Shown here in pieces: positions 7,435-16,423 of a stretch of 64,000 nucleotides of DNA. The notes under the pieces were generated by a model. The model saw only the letters and a program-made list of their open reading frames with translations. It ran no database searches and was not told where the DNA came from. Position numbers and translations under genes: made by a program. Source of the DNA: Actinomyces capricornis (GTDB taxonomy: Bacteria; Actinomycetota; Actinomycetes; Actinomycetales; Actinomycetaceae); contig NZ_AP025017.1 of assembly GCF_019974135.1 (NCBI RefSeq), positions 2,976,001 to 3,040,000 of the forward strand, in the 5' to 3' direction. Every line of letters begins with the position of its first letter. The first letter of the stretch is position 1.

Positions 7435-8214
7435 ATGAGCCAGCCGCACGACTTCTACACCAGCAACGCCGACATCTACGGAGCCCTGGCGCGCGCCTTC
7501 ACCCCGTCCATCAATGCCGCCCTGGGCGAGATCCTCGCAGCGGCGCGGGCAGGGGATGAGCCCGCCCTCGACCTCGGTGCCGGCATCGGCACCGCACTGC
7601 CCGCCCTGGCCACCGGGCGCCGCAGGCTCTACGCCGTCGAGCCCTCCGCCGCCATGCGCGCCGGCCTCATGGCCGCCATCGCCGCCAACGACGAGCTGGC
7701 CGAGCGCACCACCGTCCTAGCCGGCACCCTCGACCAGGTCGCCCACCTCCTGCCCCGCCGCCTGGGGGCCATCACGGCCCTCAACGTCATTGGGCACCTC
7801 GACGACGAGGCCCTGGCCGGCTTCTGGGAGCTGGTGGGCGAGCGCCTGATGCCCGGGGCGCCGGTGATCATCGCACTCCAGGGCCCCCTCGACGGCGCCG
7901 CACTGCCCTGGACCGACTTCGGCACCACCCGCATCGGCGACCTGGCCTACCGCACCGAGGGCAGGGCCGAGGCCGCCCAGGACGGCGTCGTCGCCTGGAC
8001 CATGCGATGGACCATCACCGCCGCCGCCCACCCCGATGAGGGCAGCGATGACGGTGCCGGTGGGGGCGGCGAGGTCCTCCAGACCCGCGAGGCCACCACC
8101 TCCTGGAGGATCCGCACTCCTGAGGAGCTGGCGGCGCAGGCCGCGACCGCGGGCTGCCACCCGGGGCCCGCGCGCCCCGACCTCCTGCTCTACTCCTACA
8201 TCCGCAACCGCTGA
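7435..8214 (+). CDS. Class I SAM-dependent methyltransferase
   Basis: A 259-residue methyltransferase of unknown substrate. The S-adenosylmethionine fold is clear: motif I ALDLGAGIGTALPAL at about residues 44-58, the acidic end of strand 2 (YAVEPS), a later ITALNVIGHLDD segment matching motif IV, and PGAPVIIALQGP. No signal peptide. I prefer ATG 7435 (MSQPHDFYTS) to the upstream in-frame TTG 7423, because GGGAAG precedes the ATG at a suitable distance. It stands alone and is convergent with the glycosyltransferase gene, so context gives no substrate. Confidence 0.8.
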   Translation: MSQPHDFYTSNADIYGALARAFTPSINAALGEILAAARAGDEPALDLGAGIGTALPALATGRRRLYAVEPSAAMRAGLMAAIAANDELAERTTVLAGTLDQVAHLLPRRLGAITALNVIGHLDDEALAGFWELVGERLMPGAPVIIALQGPLDGAALPWTDFGTTRIGDLAYRTEGRAEAAQDGVVAWTMRWTITAAAHPDEGSDDGAGGGGEVLQTREATTSWRIRTPEELAAQAATAGCHPGPARPDLLLYSYIRNR

Positions 8215-8377
8215 GGCCCTCACTGCGGCCCGCGAGCAGGGATCCCTGAGCACGCCGCGACGCGGTACCTCCGGCCCACTGGATGCCGGCAGGCCCGGGG
8301 GTGCATCACCCGCCGTCCCCGACCCGCGCTGACCCGCGCTGTCCCGGACCCGAGGGCCACTGGCTGATCGGGACTGA

Positions 8378-10399
8378 TCAGGACCATGAGCCCACGGACA
8401 GGTGACCCGGGGGGTAGGGGCGCCTGCCCTGGGAGGACTTGTGCGCCGCGGCCGGCGACTTCGCGGCACTGGCCGGCGCCGAGGGCGGCGAGGAGGCGGA
8501 GTTCGACGCCTCGGACAGCGGCTCCTTGGGCGGCAGCGGCGGCAGCGGGCTGTGCCGTGGCACGCGCACCATATGGCCCGCCAACGGCGGGGGCGGGGGA
8601 GGCGGCGGCGCAGGCGCCGGCGGTGGCGGCGGTGGGGGAGGACCCACGACGCCGGCGGGACTGGCCACCGCGACCGCGGGCCCGGCCCCCACGGGGGCCT
8701 CTGCCACCGGCGGTGGCGTGGCCGCGGCGGCCGCGCGCCCCATTGGCGGTGGCGCAGCGACCTCGCCCGGATCGCTGAGCGCCCCGGCGTGGGCCAGCAC
8801 CTGGTCCACCATGCCCCCGTCCTCGGAGACCTCCACCTGCTGGCGGGTGTTCCAGCCCATGCGTGTGCTGGTGAGCATCCCCCACACGCGCAGCGGGCGC
8901 AGCAGCACGGTGGTCCACATGGTGGCCAGCGGGGAGAGCACCAGGGCGCTGTAGCGCTGCCGCTCGGAGGTGTCCGACCGCCACACGCCCACATAGCGCA
9001 TGTTCTGCACCAGGCCGATGATCGCCGGGATGAGGATGACCTCCACGGGGATCCCGTGATCGGTCATCAACGGGCGCCAGATCACCAGGTAGATGAAGGT
9101 GGCGCCCACCACCCACAGCTGGAGCCAGCCCAGCAGCTGGCGCCACCAGCCCCAGGAGATCACCGGCAGGAAGCGCAGCCGCCACAGTCCCCGGATGAAG
9201 GATCCGCGGAACCACCGCATCTGCTGGCGCAGGTGATGGCTGAAGCGCTCGGGCATCCAGGCGAAGGCGAAGGCCGTGGGCTGCTGGACCGTGCGGCCCC
9301 TCAGTGCCGCGAAGAGCGTGAGGAGGGAGTCGTCGGAGAACTCCACGTGCCGGCCCAGGTACTCCTCGCTCATGTAGAGGTCGATGTGGTCGGCCAGCAC
9401 GGAGATCCGGTAGGCCGCCAGGCCCCCGGAGTTGACCAGCACCATGCCCAGGCGGGACATGGAGGAGCGGTCGGTGAGCTGCTGGGTGACGAAGATGATG
9501 TCGGTGACCCGGGCCAGCAGGTTCATCCGGTTGTTCGTGGCCAGGATGACCCCGGCCACCGACATCACCCGAGGGTCGGCGAAGGGCAGGGTGATCTCGC
9601 GCATCGCCTCGGCGTCGAGCATCGAGTCGGAGTCCACCGTCACGAAGATCTCCGCGTCGCGGATCTGCTGGAAGGCCTGGGCCTGGGCGTGGCGCTTGCC
9701 CTGGTTGGGGGTGCGCTGCCAGGTCGCGTAGACCCCGTGGGCGCGGGCCTCGCGCAGGAACCACTGGCGCTGCTCGAAGTAGGTGCCCTGGGTGGAGCCG
9801 TCGTCGACGACGTGGATCTCGGAGGGCACCAGGCTCTGGACCAGCAGGGCGGTGAGCATGCGCTGGACCACCGCGGGATCCTCGTTGTACAGGGGCACGA
9901 GCACCGCGGCCCGCTGGGGCGTGGGGCCGGCACCGATGAGCCGCTGCTCGGAGAAGGCCAGCAGCAGCTGGATCGCCACGAAGAGGAAGACGATGTTGAA
10001 GGCCCAGATGAGCCAGGGGTCGAAACTGCCGTGCCGGGTGACGATGACCCTCCAGAAGAACCACACCACCAGGTAGGCGCCCACGAGCACCAGCAGGGGC
10101 AGGTAGGGGGAGGAGTCCATGAGCGCCCGCGGCAGTCCCGTCCGGTTGGCGAAGCCCTGGGCGCGGCCGGGGGAGTCCAGGCGGTAGCGGATGGTCTGCG
10201 ACGGCCGCGGTCCGCGGTCGCGCCAGTCCCGCTCACCGGGCTGCCGCACCGAGGGCGCCGCGCCCCGGCCGTCCTGCTCCTGCGGGCCTCGGTGGGCGCC
10301 CAGGGGCAGGTCACGCTTGAAGAGCAGCTTGACGCCGATGGCGGCCATGAGGATGACGCCGCATATGAGCACGACGAACATGCCGAAGGACCAGGACAT
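8378..10399 (-). CDS. Membrane glycosyltransferase family 2, hyaluronan-synthase-like
   Basis: Processive GT2 enzyme embedded in the membrane. From the chosen start there are three N-terminal membrane segments (about 3-27, 90-115, 120-145), then the catalytic domain with VVDDGST near 195, VDSDSML near 255, SGGLAAYR, the EFSDDSLLT acceptor motif and QQMRWFRGS near 395 (the QxxRW motif of processive synthases). Three more membrane helices follow. The last ~130 residues are Pro/Ala-rich and probably cytoplasmic. This architecture is that of class I hyaluronan synthases and related polysaccharide synthases; the product cannot be told from sequence. ATG 10399 is chosen because AGAAGGGG lies just upstream; an in-frame extension to 10462 is Pro-rich. 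No export or modification genes are adjacent. Confidence 0.8.
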   Translation of the reverse strand: MSWSFGMFVVLICGVILMAAIGVKLLFKRDLPLGAHRGPQEQDGRGAAPSVRQPGERDWRDRGPRPSQTIRYRLDSPGRAQGFANRTGLPRALMDSSPYLPLLVLVGAYLVVWFFWRVIVTRHGSFDPWLIWAFNIVFLFVAIQLLLAFSEQRLIGAGPTPQRAAVLVPLYNEDPAVVQRMLTALLVQSLVPSEIHVVDDGSTQGTYFEQRQWFLREARAHGVYATWQRTPNQGKRHAQAQAFQQIRDAEIFVTVDSDSMLDAEAMREITLPFADPRVMSVAGVILATNNRMNLLARVTDIIFVTQQLTDRSSMSRLGMVLVNSGGLAAYRISVLADHIDLYMSEEYLGRHVEFSDDSLLTLFAALRGRTVQQPTAFAFAWMPERFSHHLRQQMRWFRGSFIRGLWRLRFLPVISWGWWRQLLGWLQLWVVGATFIYLVIWRPLMTDHGIPVEVILIPAIIGLVQNMRYVGVWRSDTSERQRYSALVLSPLATMWTTVLLRPLRVWGMLTSTRMGWNTRQQVEVSEDGGMVDQVLAHAGALSDPGEVAAPPPMGRAAAAATPPPVAEAPVGAGPAVAVASPAGVVGPPPPPPPPAPAPPPPPPPPLAGHMVRVPRHSPLPPLPPKEPLSEASNSASSPPSAPASAAKSPAAAHKSSQGRRPYPPGHLSVGSWS

Positions 10400-10840
10400 G
10401 GGAACCCCTTCTGGGATGGGACAGGTGCGGAGCGGGGGAGGTGCGGGGGCGCCGGGCGGCACGGCCTCTGCGGTGAGGCGGCCGGGGCTCCCCGCACGGT
10501 GTCAGCCGGTCAGTGCCTCCCGGTCCCGACACGGGCCCGGGCGCACGACCGCGCCCTCCCGGCATCGCGTCTGCTCGTCACAGGTCATGGATGTGCCACC
10601 CCACAAAAAATTGAACCGAAGGTAGGAAAAGATACTGGATTGTGATTCTCTGGCTTTACGCTGCCATGTTTGTAGCAACCGCGCAACAGGCACGCGCCGG
10701 GATTGTGCGAGGAGCGCGGCCGATGTGCGCCACCTCGCTCCCCGATCCCAGCAGGCTCCCCGTTGACGTGCACGAACCGCCCTGGTGCGCCTCATCCCCA
10801 GGGCTGCGCGGCGGCCGCGCCCGTCCTCTAGCCTGGGACC
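10400..10840. other. Divergent intergenic region with AT-rich patch
   Basis: This 441-base gap separates the GT2 gene from the Nif3-like gene. About 10600-10680 is strikingly AT-rich for this genome (a run of A at 10604-10609) and is the likely site of the GT2 promoter on the minus strand, for example TATCTT near 10630. Near 10829 TAGCCT could be the -10 of a nearly leaderless Nif3 transcript. No gene is apparent. Confidence 0.45.
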
Positions 10841-11782
10841 ATGACGCAGCCGGAAGATCCGATCAGACCGACCCCCCAGGCCCAGCGCGGCGGCGACGAC
10901 GCCCCGGATACCAGGACCGCGCCGGTCCCCGAGGGCCCCACGGATGAGAGAGGCCTGAGCGTCGCCGAAGTGGTGGACCTGGTGGAGCGGGCCGCGCCGC
11001 CGGCCCTGGCCGCCTCCTGGGACTCCAACCGGCTCATCTGCGGCGACCCGCAGGACCGGGTCTCCTCCGTGCTGCTGGCCGTCGACCCCGTGACCGCCGT
11101 CGTCGATGAGGCCATCGAGCGCGGCGTGGGAATGATCATCACCCACCACCCCCTCTACCTGCGCGGCACCGAGGCCGTGGCCGCCACCGATCCCAAGGGC
11201 CGCCTCATCCACCGCCTCATCCGCTCGGGCATCGCCCTGCTCAACGCCCACACCAGCCTGGATGCCGCGCACGGGGGAGTGGCCGACGCCCTGGCCGCAG
11301 CCGTGGGCCTTGACGAGGTCGTCCCGCTGGAGCCCGACCCCACCGACCCCGCCCAGGGGATCGGCCGGGTCGGCGCCCTGCCCCGGCCCACCAGCCTGCG
11401 CGACTTCGCCGCCACCGTGGCCGCGGCCCTGCCCGACTCCGCGCCCGGTCTGCTCCTGGGCGGCGACCCGGAGGCGCACGTGCAGACCATCGCCGTCTCC
11501 GGCGGCGCCGGGGACTCCCTGCTGGCGCGGGCCCGCCAGGTGGGGGCCGATGTCTTCCTCACCGCCGACCTGCGCCACCACCCCGCCTCCGAGCACCTCG
11601 AGGGCGGGCGGCCCTACCTGCTGTGCGGCACCCACTGGGCCACCGAATGGGTGGGCCTGCCCCCACTGGCCCAGCGCCTGGAGGCCGAGACCCTCGCCAG
11701 GGGAGCTCGCCTGACCGCCGTGGTCTCCCACACCGTTACCGACCCGTGGACCATGCGCCTGACCACGGCCGACAGGGCGTGA
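10841..11782 (+). CDS. Nif3-like dinuclear metal centre protein
   Basis: A 313-residue member of the Nif3/YbgI/DUF34 family, cytoplasmic hexamers with a two-metal site; proposed roles include metal chaperone or hydrolase. The family start LSVAEVVDLVERAAPPALAASWD lies at about residue 40, after a disordered Pro-rich N-terminal extension. Metal-ligand motifs are visible: ITHHPLYLRG, LLNAHTSLDAAHGG, and a C-terminal GTHWATEW region standing in for the usual GHxxSE. It precedes the coiled-coil gene by 56 bases on the same strand; the same pair is adjacent in mycobacteria (Rv2230c/Rv2229c). The molecular function is unknown for the whole family. Confidence 0.88.
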   Translation: MTQPEDPIRPTPQAQRGGDDAPDTRTAPVPEGPTDERGLSVAEVVDLVERAAPPALAASWDSNRLICGDPQDRVSSVLLAVDPVTAVVDEAIERGVGMIITHHPLYLRGTEAVAATDPKGRLIHRLIRSGIALLNAHTSLDAAHGGVADALAAAVGLDEVVPLEPDPTDPAQGIGRVGALPRPTSLRDFAATVAAALPDSAPGLLLGGDPEAHVQTIAVSGGAGDSLLARARQVGADVFLTADLRHHPASEHLEGGRPYLLCGTHWATEWVGLPPLAQRLEAETLARGARLTAVVSHTVTDPWTMRLTTADRA

Positions 11783-11838
11783 GAGGATCGGACCCGGCCC
11801 ACCGCACCACCCATCTCCGGCATCGAAGGACACCCGTG

Positions 11839-12570
11839 ATGAGCGCTCCCATCGCCCAGCAGCGCCTGCTGATCGAGCTGCAGGCCCTCGACTCCCGCCT
11901 GGCCCGGCTGCGCCACGAGCGCACCCACCTGCCGGTGCTGGCGCGGATCGAGGCCACCATCGAACGGCTCACCGCCAACAAGCGCCAGGCGGTCATGGCC
12001 GACGCCGCCCTGGTCCAGGCCAAGGAGGCCGCCACGCGCCGCGAGGACGAGGTCAACCAGGTGGTGCGCCGCTCCGAGGCGCTGCGTGAGCGGCTCCTGT
12101 CCGGCCAGGACGCGGCCCGGGACCTGACCGCCATCCAGCACGAGATCGACCACCTGGGCGTGCGCCAGGGAGTCCTGGAGGAGGCGCAGATCGCCGCGAT
12201 GGAGGAGCTGGACCAGGCCCAGGCCGCCGTGGAGGGCCTGGCCCGGCAGGAGCAGGAGATCCGTGCCGCCGGCCGGGAGCTGACCGCCGAGCGCGACGCC
12301 CACTTCGCGCGCCTCGATGAGGAGATCTCCTCGGTGGAGGATCAGCGCGCCGACCTGGCCGGCAGTATCGATCCCGGGCTGCTGGAGGACTACGACGCCG
12401 TGCGCGCCCGTACCGGCGGCCTGGGCGCGGTGGCCCTCCACGGGCGGCGCATCGAGGGCGGATCGCTGGAGATCAGCCCCCAGGAGATGGCCCGGATCAT
12501 GGCCGCTCCGCCAGAGGCCGTCCTGCACGCCGAGGAGAACGACGTCATCATCGTGCGCATGGACATCTGA
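11839..12570 (+). CDS. Coiled-coil protein of zinc-ribbon (CT398/Rv2229c) family, cysteines lost
   Basis: A 243-residue protein whose first ~180 residues form a long helical hairpin (LARLRHERTHLPVLARIEA onward), as in the CT398-like family. These proteins normally end in a zinc ribbon with two CxxC pairs. Here the ribbon region is recognisable (LHGRRIEGGSLEISPQEM, then LHAEENDVIIVRMDI) but all four cysteines are replaced, so no zinc site can form. Start ATG 11839, with GTG 11836 directly in front in the same frame; GAAGGA sits at 11825-11830. It is probably co-transcribed with the Nif3-like gene. Function is unknown; in other bacteria the family is linked to secretion or flagellar chaperones. 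Confidence 0.8.
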   Translation: MSAPIAQQRLLIELQALDSRLARLRHERTHLPVLARIEATIERLTANKRQAVMADAALVQAKEAATRREDEVNQVVRRSEALRERLLSGQDAARDLTAIQHEIDHLGVRQGVLEEAQIAAMEELDQAQAAVEGLARQEQEIRAAGRELTAERDAHFARLDEEISSVEDQRADLAGSIDPGLLEDYDAVRARTGGLGAVALHGRRIEGGSLEISPQEMARIMAAPPEAVLHAEENDVIIVRMDI

Positions 12571-12579
12571 GCGCAGGCA

Positions 12580-12608
12580 GCGGCCCCGGACGCCCCGCCC
12601 GGGGCCGC
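12580..12608. terminator. Bidirectional terminator hairpin
   Basis: Perfect 10-bp stem (GCGGCCCCGG at 12580-12589 with CCGGGGCCGC at 12599-12608) between two convergent genes. No T run. It probably ends both the Nif3/coiled-coil unit and yaaA. Confidence 0.6.
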
Positions 12609-12633
12609 GGAGGATCAGCCTCTCAGCGGGGTC

Positions 12634-13443
12634 TCAGCGCAGCACGAGCCTGAGATCGCGCCTGCCGCGCCGGTCCGGCTCCTCCAGCTCCACGGCGTGG
12701 ACGCCCTCCAGGCCCTGGGCGATCGCGGCGACCGCCTCGGCGTCGGCCTCCTGCGTGAGGCCGCCTTCGGCCAGGGCGGCGATGAGCGCCCCGACCAGCA
12801 GCCCGCGCGTGTGCTTGGCGTGGTGGGAGACCACGGTGCGCCTGCCGTTGGGGGCCTCCTTGACCACCGTGACCTTGAACAGGCTGGTGGGCGGCGCCTG
12901 GGCGGAGGGCTGCCATGCCGCGGCGTAGGCCGAGGAGCGGCAGTCCACCACGACGCCGTCGGCCAGCTCATCGAGCACCGGGGCCAGGGGCCGCTTCCAG
13001 AAGGCGGACATCCGTCCCAGGCCGGGCAGGGCCAGGCCCATGGACAGGCGGTGGTCGGGCAGGGCGTCGGTGGCGCGCACCGCGCCCCACAGCCCGGACA
13101 GGATGACGACGCTGCCGCTGAGCACGCTGCGCCCCGATCGGCCCCGGGCGTGGCCGGCCAGCGCGGCGGCCTCGTAGAGCACCCCGGTGAACAGCTCGTG
13201 GGCCGGGGCGCAGGGGGCGGTGGTCAGGCGGAGGTTGAGGGCCGCGTCGGCGGCACTCCTGGGGCCCAGGCCCAGGAGCGCCGCGGCCTCGGGGGAGGCG
13301 CTGGCCTGGGCGAGGGCCTCCATGACCCTGAGCCTGGTGGCGCTGAGCTCGGCGCCGCCCAGCAGGCCGTCCAGGTCCAGGGGCGGGCCTGAGGAGGGAG
13401 AGGTCTTGCCCTCGGAGGGCGGGAGCAGGATGAGCACGGGCAC
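12634..13443 (-). CDS. yaaA: Peroxide stress protein YaaA
   Basis: A 269-residue YaaA/DUF328 family member. The hallmark N-terminus LILLPPSEGKT is present, followed by ATRLRVMEAL, LFTGVLYEA, ILSGLWGAVRATD, the LSMGLALPG and FWKRPLAPVLDEL segments, and VVSHHAKHTRGLL near the end. In E. coli YaaA limits intracellular iron and oxidative DNA damage during hydrogen peroxide stress and binds DNA; whether this holds in actinobacteria is not established. The start is GTG only 43 bases from the RNase P RNA gene, which is transcribed away. No ribosome site is visible, so the message may be leaderless. Confidence 0.85.
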   Translation of the reverse strand: MPVLILLPPSEGKTSPSSGPPLDLDGLLGGAELSATRLRVMEALAQASASPEAAALLGLGPRSAADAALNLRLTTAPCAPAHELFTGVLYEAAALAGHARGRSGRSVLSGSVVILSGLWGAVRATDALPDHRLSMGLALPGLGRMSAFWKRPLAPVLDELADGVVVDCRSSAYAAAWQPSAQAPPTSLFKVTVVKEAPNGRRTVVSHHAKHTRGLLVGALIAALAEGGLTQEADAEAVAAIAQGLEGVHAVELEEPDRRGRRDLRLVLR

Positions 13444-13474
13444 ATGCTAGATCAGTGCATGCGGCCTCACGGGC

Positions 13475-13480
13475 TATGCT
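13475..13480 (+). promoter_or_regulatory. rnpB -10 box
   Basis: TATGCT ends 6 bases before the first base of the P1 helix, exactly where a -10 box should sit. The -35 region has no clear match. Confidence 0.45.
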
Positions 13481-13486
13481 GTGCCT

Positions 13487-13885
13487 GCGGACGAGCCGAC
13501 CGGGCGGCCGCGGTACTCGGGGGGCGTTTCTGGACGCTCCCGGGGCTGAGGAACGTCCGGGCTCCACAGAGCAGGACGGTGGCTAACAGCCACCCGGGGC
13601 GACCCGCGGGATAGTGCCACAGAGAGTAGACCGCCGGTCCGCATGGGCCGGTAAGGGTGAAAGGGTGGGGTAAGAGCCCACCAGCGTGGCGGGTGACCGT
13701 CGCGGCTGGGTAAACCCCGTCCGGAGCAAGACCGCACAGCCGGCGCTTGAGGGCTGCTCGCCCGAGCCGGCGGGTTGGTCGCGTGAGGCCATCGGCAACG
13801 GTGGTCCAAGATGAATGGTCGCCACCGCCCAGGGCCGGTAACGGCGGGCGGCAACAGAACCCGGCGTACAGGTCGGCTCGTCCGC
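13487..13885 (+). ncRNA. rnpB: RNase P RNA (class A)
   Basis: Catalytic RNA of RNase P, which matures tRNA 5' ends. The 15-base P1 strand GCGGACGAGCCGACC (13487-13501) is perfectly complementary to 13871-13885. The conserved core is present in order: GAGGAACGTCCGGGCTCC after P3, ACAGAGCAGGACGG, GGTAAGGGTGAAAGGGT, AGAGCCCACCAGC, CCGGAGCAAGACC, and the 3' P4 strand ACAGAACCCGGCGTACA. The length of 399 bases fits actinobacterial class A RNAs. Confidence 0.97.
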
Positions 13886-13894
13886 CCGCTGACA

Positions 13895-13932
13895 CGAGGG
13901 TGCCCCCGCCCATCTGGGCAGGGGCACCCTCG
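13895..13932 (+). terminator. Terminator after rnpB
   Basis: A 12-bp perfect stem (CGAGGGTGCCCC with GGGGCACCCTCG) has a second 5-bp stem (GCCCA/TGGGC) inside, and is followed by CGTTGCTCCT with few Ts. It begins 9 bases after the RNase P RNA and may also end the opposing membrane-protein transcript. Confidence 0.75.
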
Positions 13933-14017
13933 TTGCTCCTCACAAGGCCCCTGGTGGGGGAGCCGGCGTCTCACGGATGCCGTGGCATGTCGCGAGCGCT
14001 GAGGTCGTGCTCAGGTC

Positions 14018-15154
14018 TCACTTGGCGGCCATGTACAGCTCATCGCCGTCGAAGACGCTGATGGCCCACACCCCGGAGTTGGCGTCCTCCTTGGGGATGA
14101 CGAAGGAGACGTAGCCCTCGGCCGAGCCGCCGTCGCGGGGCATGGCCTGCTGATCGAACTCGTCGGACAGGCTGTAGAGGCTCGAGGCCTCAACGGTGTT
14201 GCCGTCCTTGGTGTAGTCCATCTTGAAGCTGTACTTCTCGAACTGGCCCGAGCCGTGGTAGGTCAGCTTGATCTTGACACGCACGTAGACCGAGCCCTCC
14301 GGCGGGGCCTCGTAGCCGTACCTCATGCCCTGCTCGACCTCGGAGGTAGCGTCCCACTTGACCTCCGTGATCTCCACATCCGCGGTCCCGCCGCTGTTGG
14401 AGGAGTACTTGCCGGCGGTGAAGGTCAGGATGTTGCTGTCGGGGTCGGCCGGGTTGTTGGGGTCGGTTCCCGGCTGGTCCTTGTTGGCGGAGTCCTCGGA
14501 GTCGCCCGAGCCGCTGGAGTCGCTCTTGTCGGAGGAGCCGCTGCCGGAGTTCTGCGAGGAGCTGGAGCCGCCGCGGCTGTTGTTGTCCCCACTGGAGCCC
14601 ACGCTGTTGACGATGACCATGGCCAGGACCAGGATGACGACGAGGGCACCGGCGATGATGGCCCAGAACCACCACTGCTTGGTGATCGGCTTGGATGCGG
14701 CCGCCGCGTAGCCGGGCTGGCCGCCGACGTCCATGGGCTGCCAGCCGCCGGGGGCACCCGGTGCGCTGGGCACGCCCTGGGGGGCGGCCTGGTTCTGGAA
14801 GGGCGTGGGGGCCTGGGCGTAGTCACCGCTGGGGGCGTAGGGGCTGGCGCCTCCCGCGGGCGCGGAGGGGGAGAAGTCGCCCGAGGGCACGGAGGCGGAC
14901 TGGCCAGTGGGGTCGGCGACCGGGGCAGTGGCTCCAGTGGACACCGCCTGGGTCGGGGCCCATGCCGGGTCGGCGCCGGAGGCGGCCGCGGGCGCGGAGG
15001 AGGCCGAGCCGCCCGAGGAGGCGGAGTCATCCACCCAGAGCTGCCATCCTTCGGGCGCCGGCCCCCAGGCCGGATCGGGCTGCCAGCCGGCGGGCGGCTG
15101 GAAGCCCTCGGGCGGCGCCGGCCAGTTCGGCGGTGGGTTGAAGCGCAGTGCCAT
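14018..15154 (-). CDS. Membrane-anchored protein with Pro-rich cytoplasmic and DUF4352-like outer domain
   Basis: Unnamed 378-residue protein. Residues 1-40 repeat PP-GW-P-DP-W motifs ending WQLWVDD, like the DUF2510-type N-termini of actinobacterial membrane proteins. Residues ~40-155 are low-complexity Ala/Pro/Ser. One membrane helix follows at ~160-182 (WWFWAIIAGALVVILVLAMVIV). A Ser/Gly/Asp-rich linker of ~60 residues then leads to a C-terminal beta domain (about 245-378: FTAGKYSSNSGGTADVEITE, VYVRVKIKLTYHG, YVSFVIPKEDA) resembling DUF4352 immunoglobulin-like domains. The topology puts the Pro-rich part inside and the beta domain outside. RBS GGAGG lies 5 bases before ATG 15154. It is a monocistronic unit of unknown function. 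Confidence 0.7.
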   Translation of the reverse strand: MALRFNPPPNWPAPPEGFQPPAGWQPDPAWGPAPEGWQLWVDDSASSGGSASSAPAAASGADPAWAPTQAVSTGATAPVADPTGQSASVPSGDFSPSAPAGGASPYAPSGDYAQAPTPFQNQAAPQGVPSAPGAPGGWQPMDVGGQPGYAAAASKPITKQWWFWAIIAGALVVILVLAMVIVNSVGSSGDNNSRGGSSSSQNSGSGSSDKSDSSGSGDSEDSANKDQPGTDPNNPADPDSNILTFTAGKYSSNSGGTADVEITEVKWDATSEVEQGMRYGYEAPPEGSVYVRVKIKLTYHGSGQFEKYSFKMDYTKDGNTVEASSLYSLSDEFDQQAMPRDGGSAEGYVSFVIPKEDANSGVWAISVFDGDELYMAAK

Positions 15155-15462
15155 GTGAACCTCCGGGAAGGAAAAGATCGGGCTGGACCACCGGGAGCAG
15201 TGGCCTTCTCACGGTCCGAATGTACACGGTCATCATGCCAGGCAGGGCAGGGCGGGCGGCCGAAGCGGTGGGGAGGCCTGCCCGCTCGTTCCCCCAGCGC
15301 GAACCTGCGCACCGGGTCGCGCAGGCCCGCGCCCGGTGGGGCCTGCGCGTGGCGCGGGTGGCGGCTCGTTCTCGCAAGCCCCCGCCTGCGCCCGCTCAGA
15401 GCCTGGTCCAGGACTGGTCAGGCGATGGGCATGGCATGGGTCAGGACCCGCTCGTGGCCTGC
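15155..15462. other. Intergenic region, no gene seen
   Basis: These 308 bases lie between map (minus strand, ending at 15463) and the membrane protein on the same strand. They hold the latter's ribosome binding site and presumably its promoter. The rest is GC-rich with only low-complexity frames; I see no RNA gene or repeat. Confidence 0.4.
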
Positions 15463-16365
15463 TCAGGGCAGGGTCAGCACCTCGGCGCCGTCCTCGGTGA
15501 CCACCATCGTGTGCTCGAACTGGGCGGTGCGGGAGCGGTCCTTGGTCACCACCGTCCAGCCGTCGTCCCACTGCTCCCAGTCGATGGCGCCCAGGGTCAG
15601 CATCGGCTCAATGGTGAAGACCATGCCCACCTCGATGACCTCGTTGTGCGCCGGTGCGGCGTCGTAGTGCGGGATGATGAGCCCGGAGTGAAATGCCTCA
15701 CCCACGCCGTGCCCGGTGAAGTCCCGCACCACCCCGTAGTCGAAGCGCCTGGCGTAGGCCTCGATGACGCGGCCGATGACATTGACCTCCCTGCCGGGCC
15801 TGACCGCCTTGATCCCGCGCTCCATGGCGGTGCGGGTGCGCTCGATGAGCAGTGCGCTCTCCTCATCGACCTGGCCCACGGGGAAGGTGGCATTGGTGTC
15901 CCCGTGCACGCCGCCGATGTAGGCGGTGACGTCGATGTTGATCAGGTCGCCCTCCTGGAGCACCGTGGTGTCGGGGATCCCGTGGCAGATGACCTCGTTG
16001 ATCGAGGTGCAGATGGACTTGGGGAAGCCCATGTACCCCAGGCAGGAGGGGTAGGCGCCGTGGTCGCACAGGTACTCATGGGCGATGCGGTCCAGCTCGT
16101 CGGTGCTCACCCCCGGGGCGATGGCCTTGGCGGCCTCCTGCAGGGCGCGGGCCGCCAGGCGCCCGGCCACCCGGATGCGCTCGATGGTCTCCGCGCTCTT
16201 GACCTCCGGGGCGGTGACCCGTTCGGGCCCGTCGTGGAAGAGGTACTCGGGGCGGGCGATGACGCTGGGAACCTGGCGCTCGGCACTGATCCTGCCCGGT
16301 ACGAGGGTGCCCCGCGGGGCGCGGTCGGCGAGCTGGTCCGGGGTCATGGGGACGGCGGAGTTCAT
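15463..16365 (-). CDS. map: Methionine aminopeptidase, type I
   Basis: Removes the initiator methionine from nascent proteins. The 300 residues comprise a ~45-residue N-terminal extension ([17 protein letters not shown], rich in Pro) typical of actinobacterial MetAP Ic enzymes that can contact the ribosome, then the pitta-bread catalytic domain: [20 protein letters not shown], the metal ligands [17 protein letters not shown] (two Asp), [11 protein letters not shown] (His), FTIEPML (Glu) and [13 protein letters not shown] (Glu). Start ATG 16365; [13 protein letters not shown] six codons in is an alternative. It lies 58 bases downstream of panB on the same strand, so the two may be co-transcribed. 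Confidence 0.95.
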   Translation of the reverse strand: MNSAVPMTPDQLADRAPRGTLVPGRISAERQVPSVIARPEYLFHDGPERVTAPEVKSAETIERIRVAGRLAARALQEAAKAIAPGVSTDELDRIAHEYLCDHGAYPSCLGYMGFPKSICTSINEVICHGIPDTTVLQEGDLINIDVTAYIGGVHGDTNATFPVGQVDEESALLIERTRTAMERGIKAVRPGREVNVIGRVIEAYARRFDYGVVRDFTGHGVGEAFHSGLIIPHYDAAPAHNEVIEVGMVFTIEPMLTLGAIDWEQWDDGWTVVTKDRSRTAQFEHTMVVTEDGAEVLTLP

Positions 16366-16423
16366 GGACTCAGCATAGGAGGACAGCAGGGGTGGGGGCG
16401 CACGGCGGTGCTCTGGCCTGCGA

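Noticed and set aside
8590..8790. Repeat or CRISPR-like signal in the GGC/GGT-rich stretch
   Set aside because: It is the codon repetition of the Pro/Ala-rich tail of the glycosyltransferase; no regular spacing or unique spacers.
10627..10652. Second LicT-type antiterminator (GGATTGTGATTC near 10637)
   Set aside because: Only the first nine bases resemble a RAT; the 3' GGCAARACC half and a terminator are missing.
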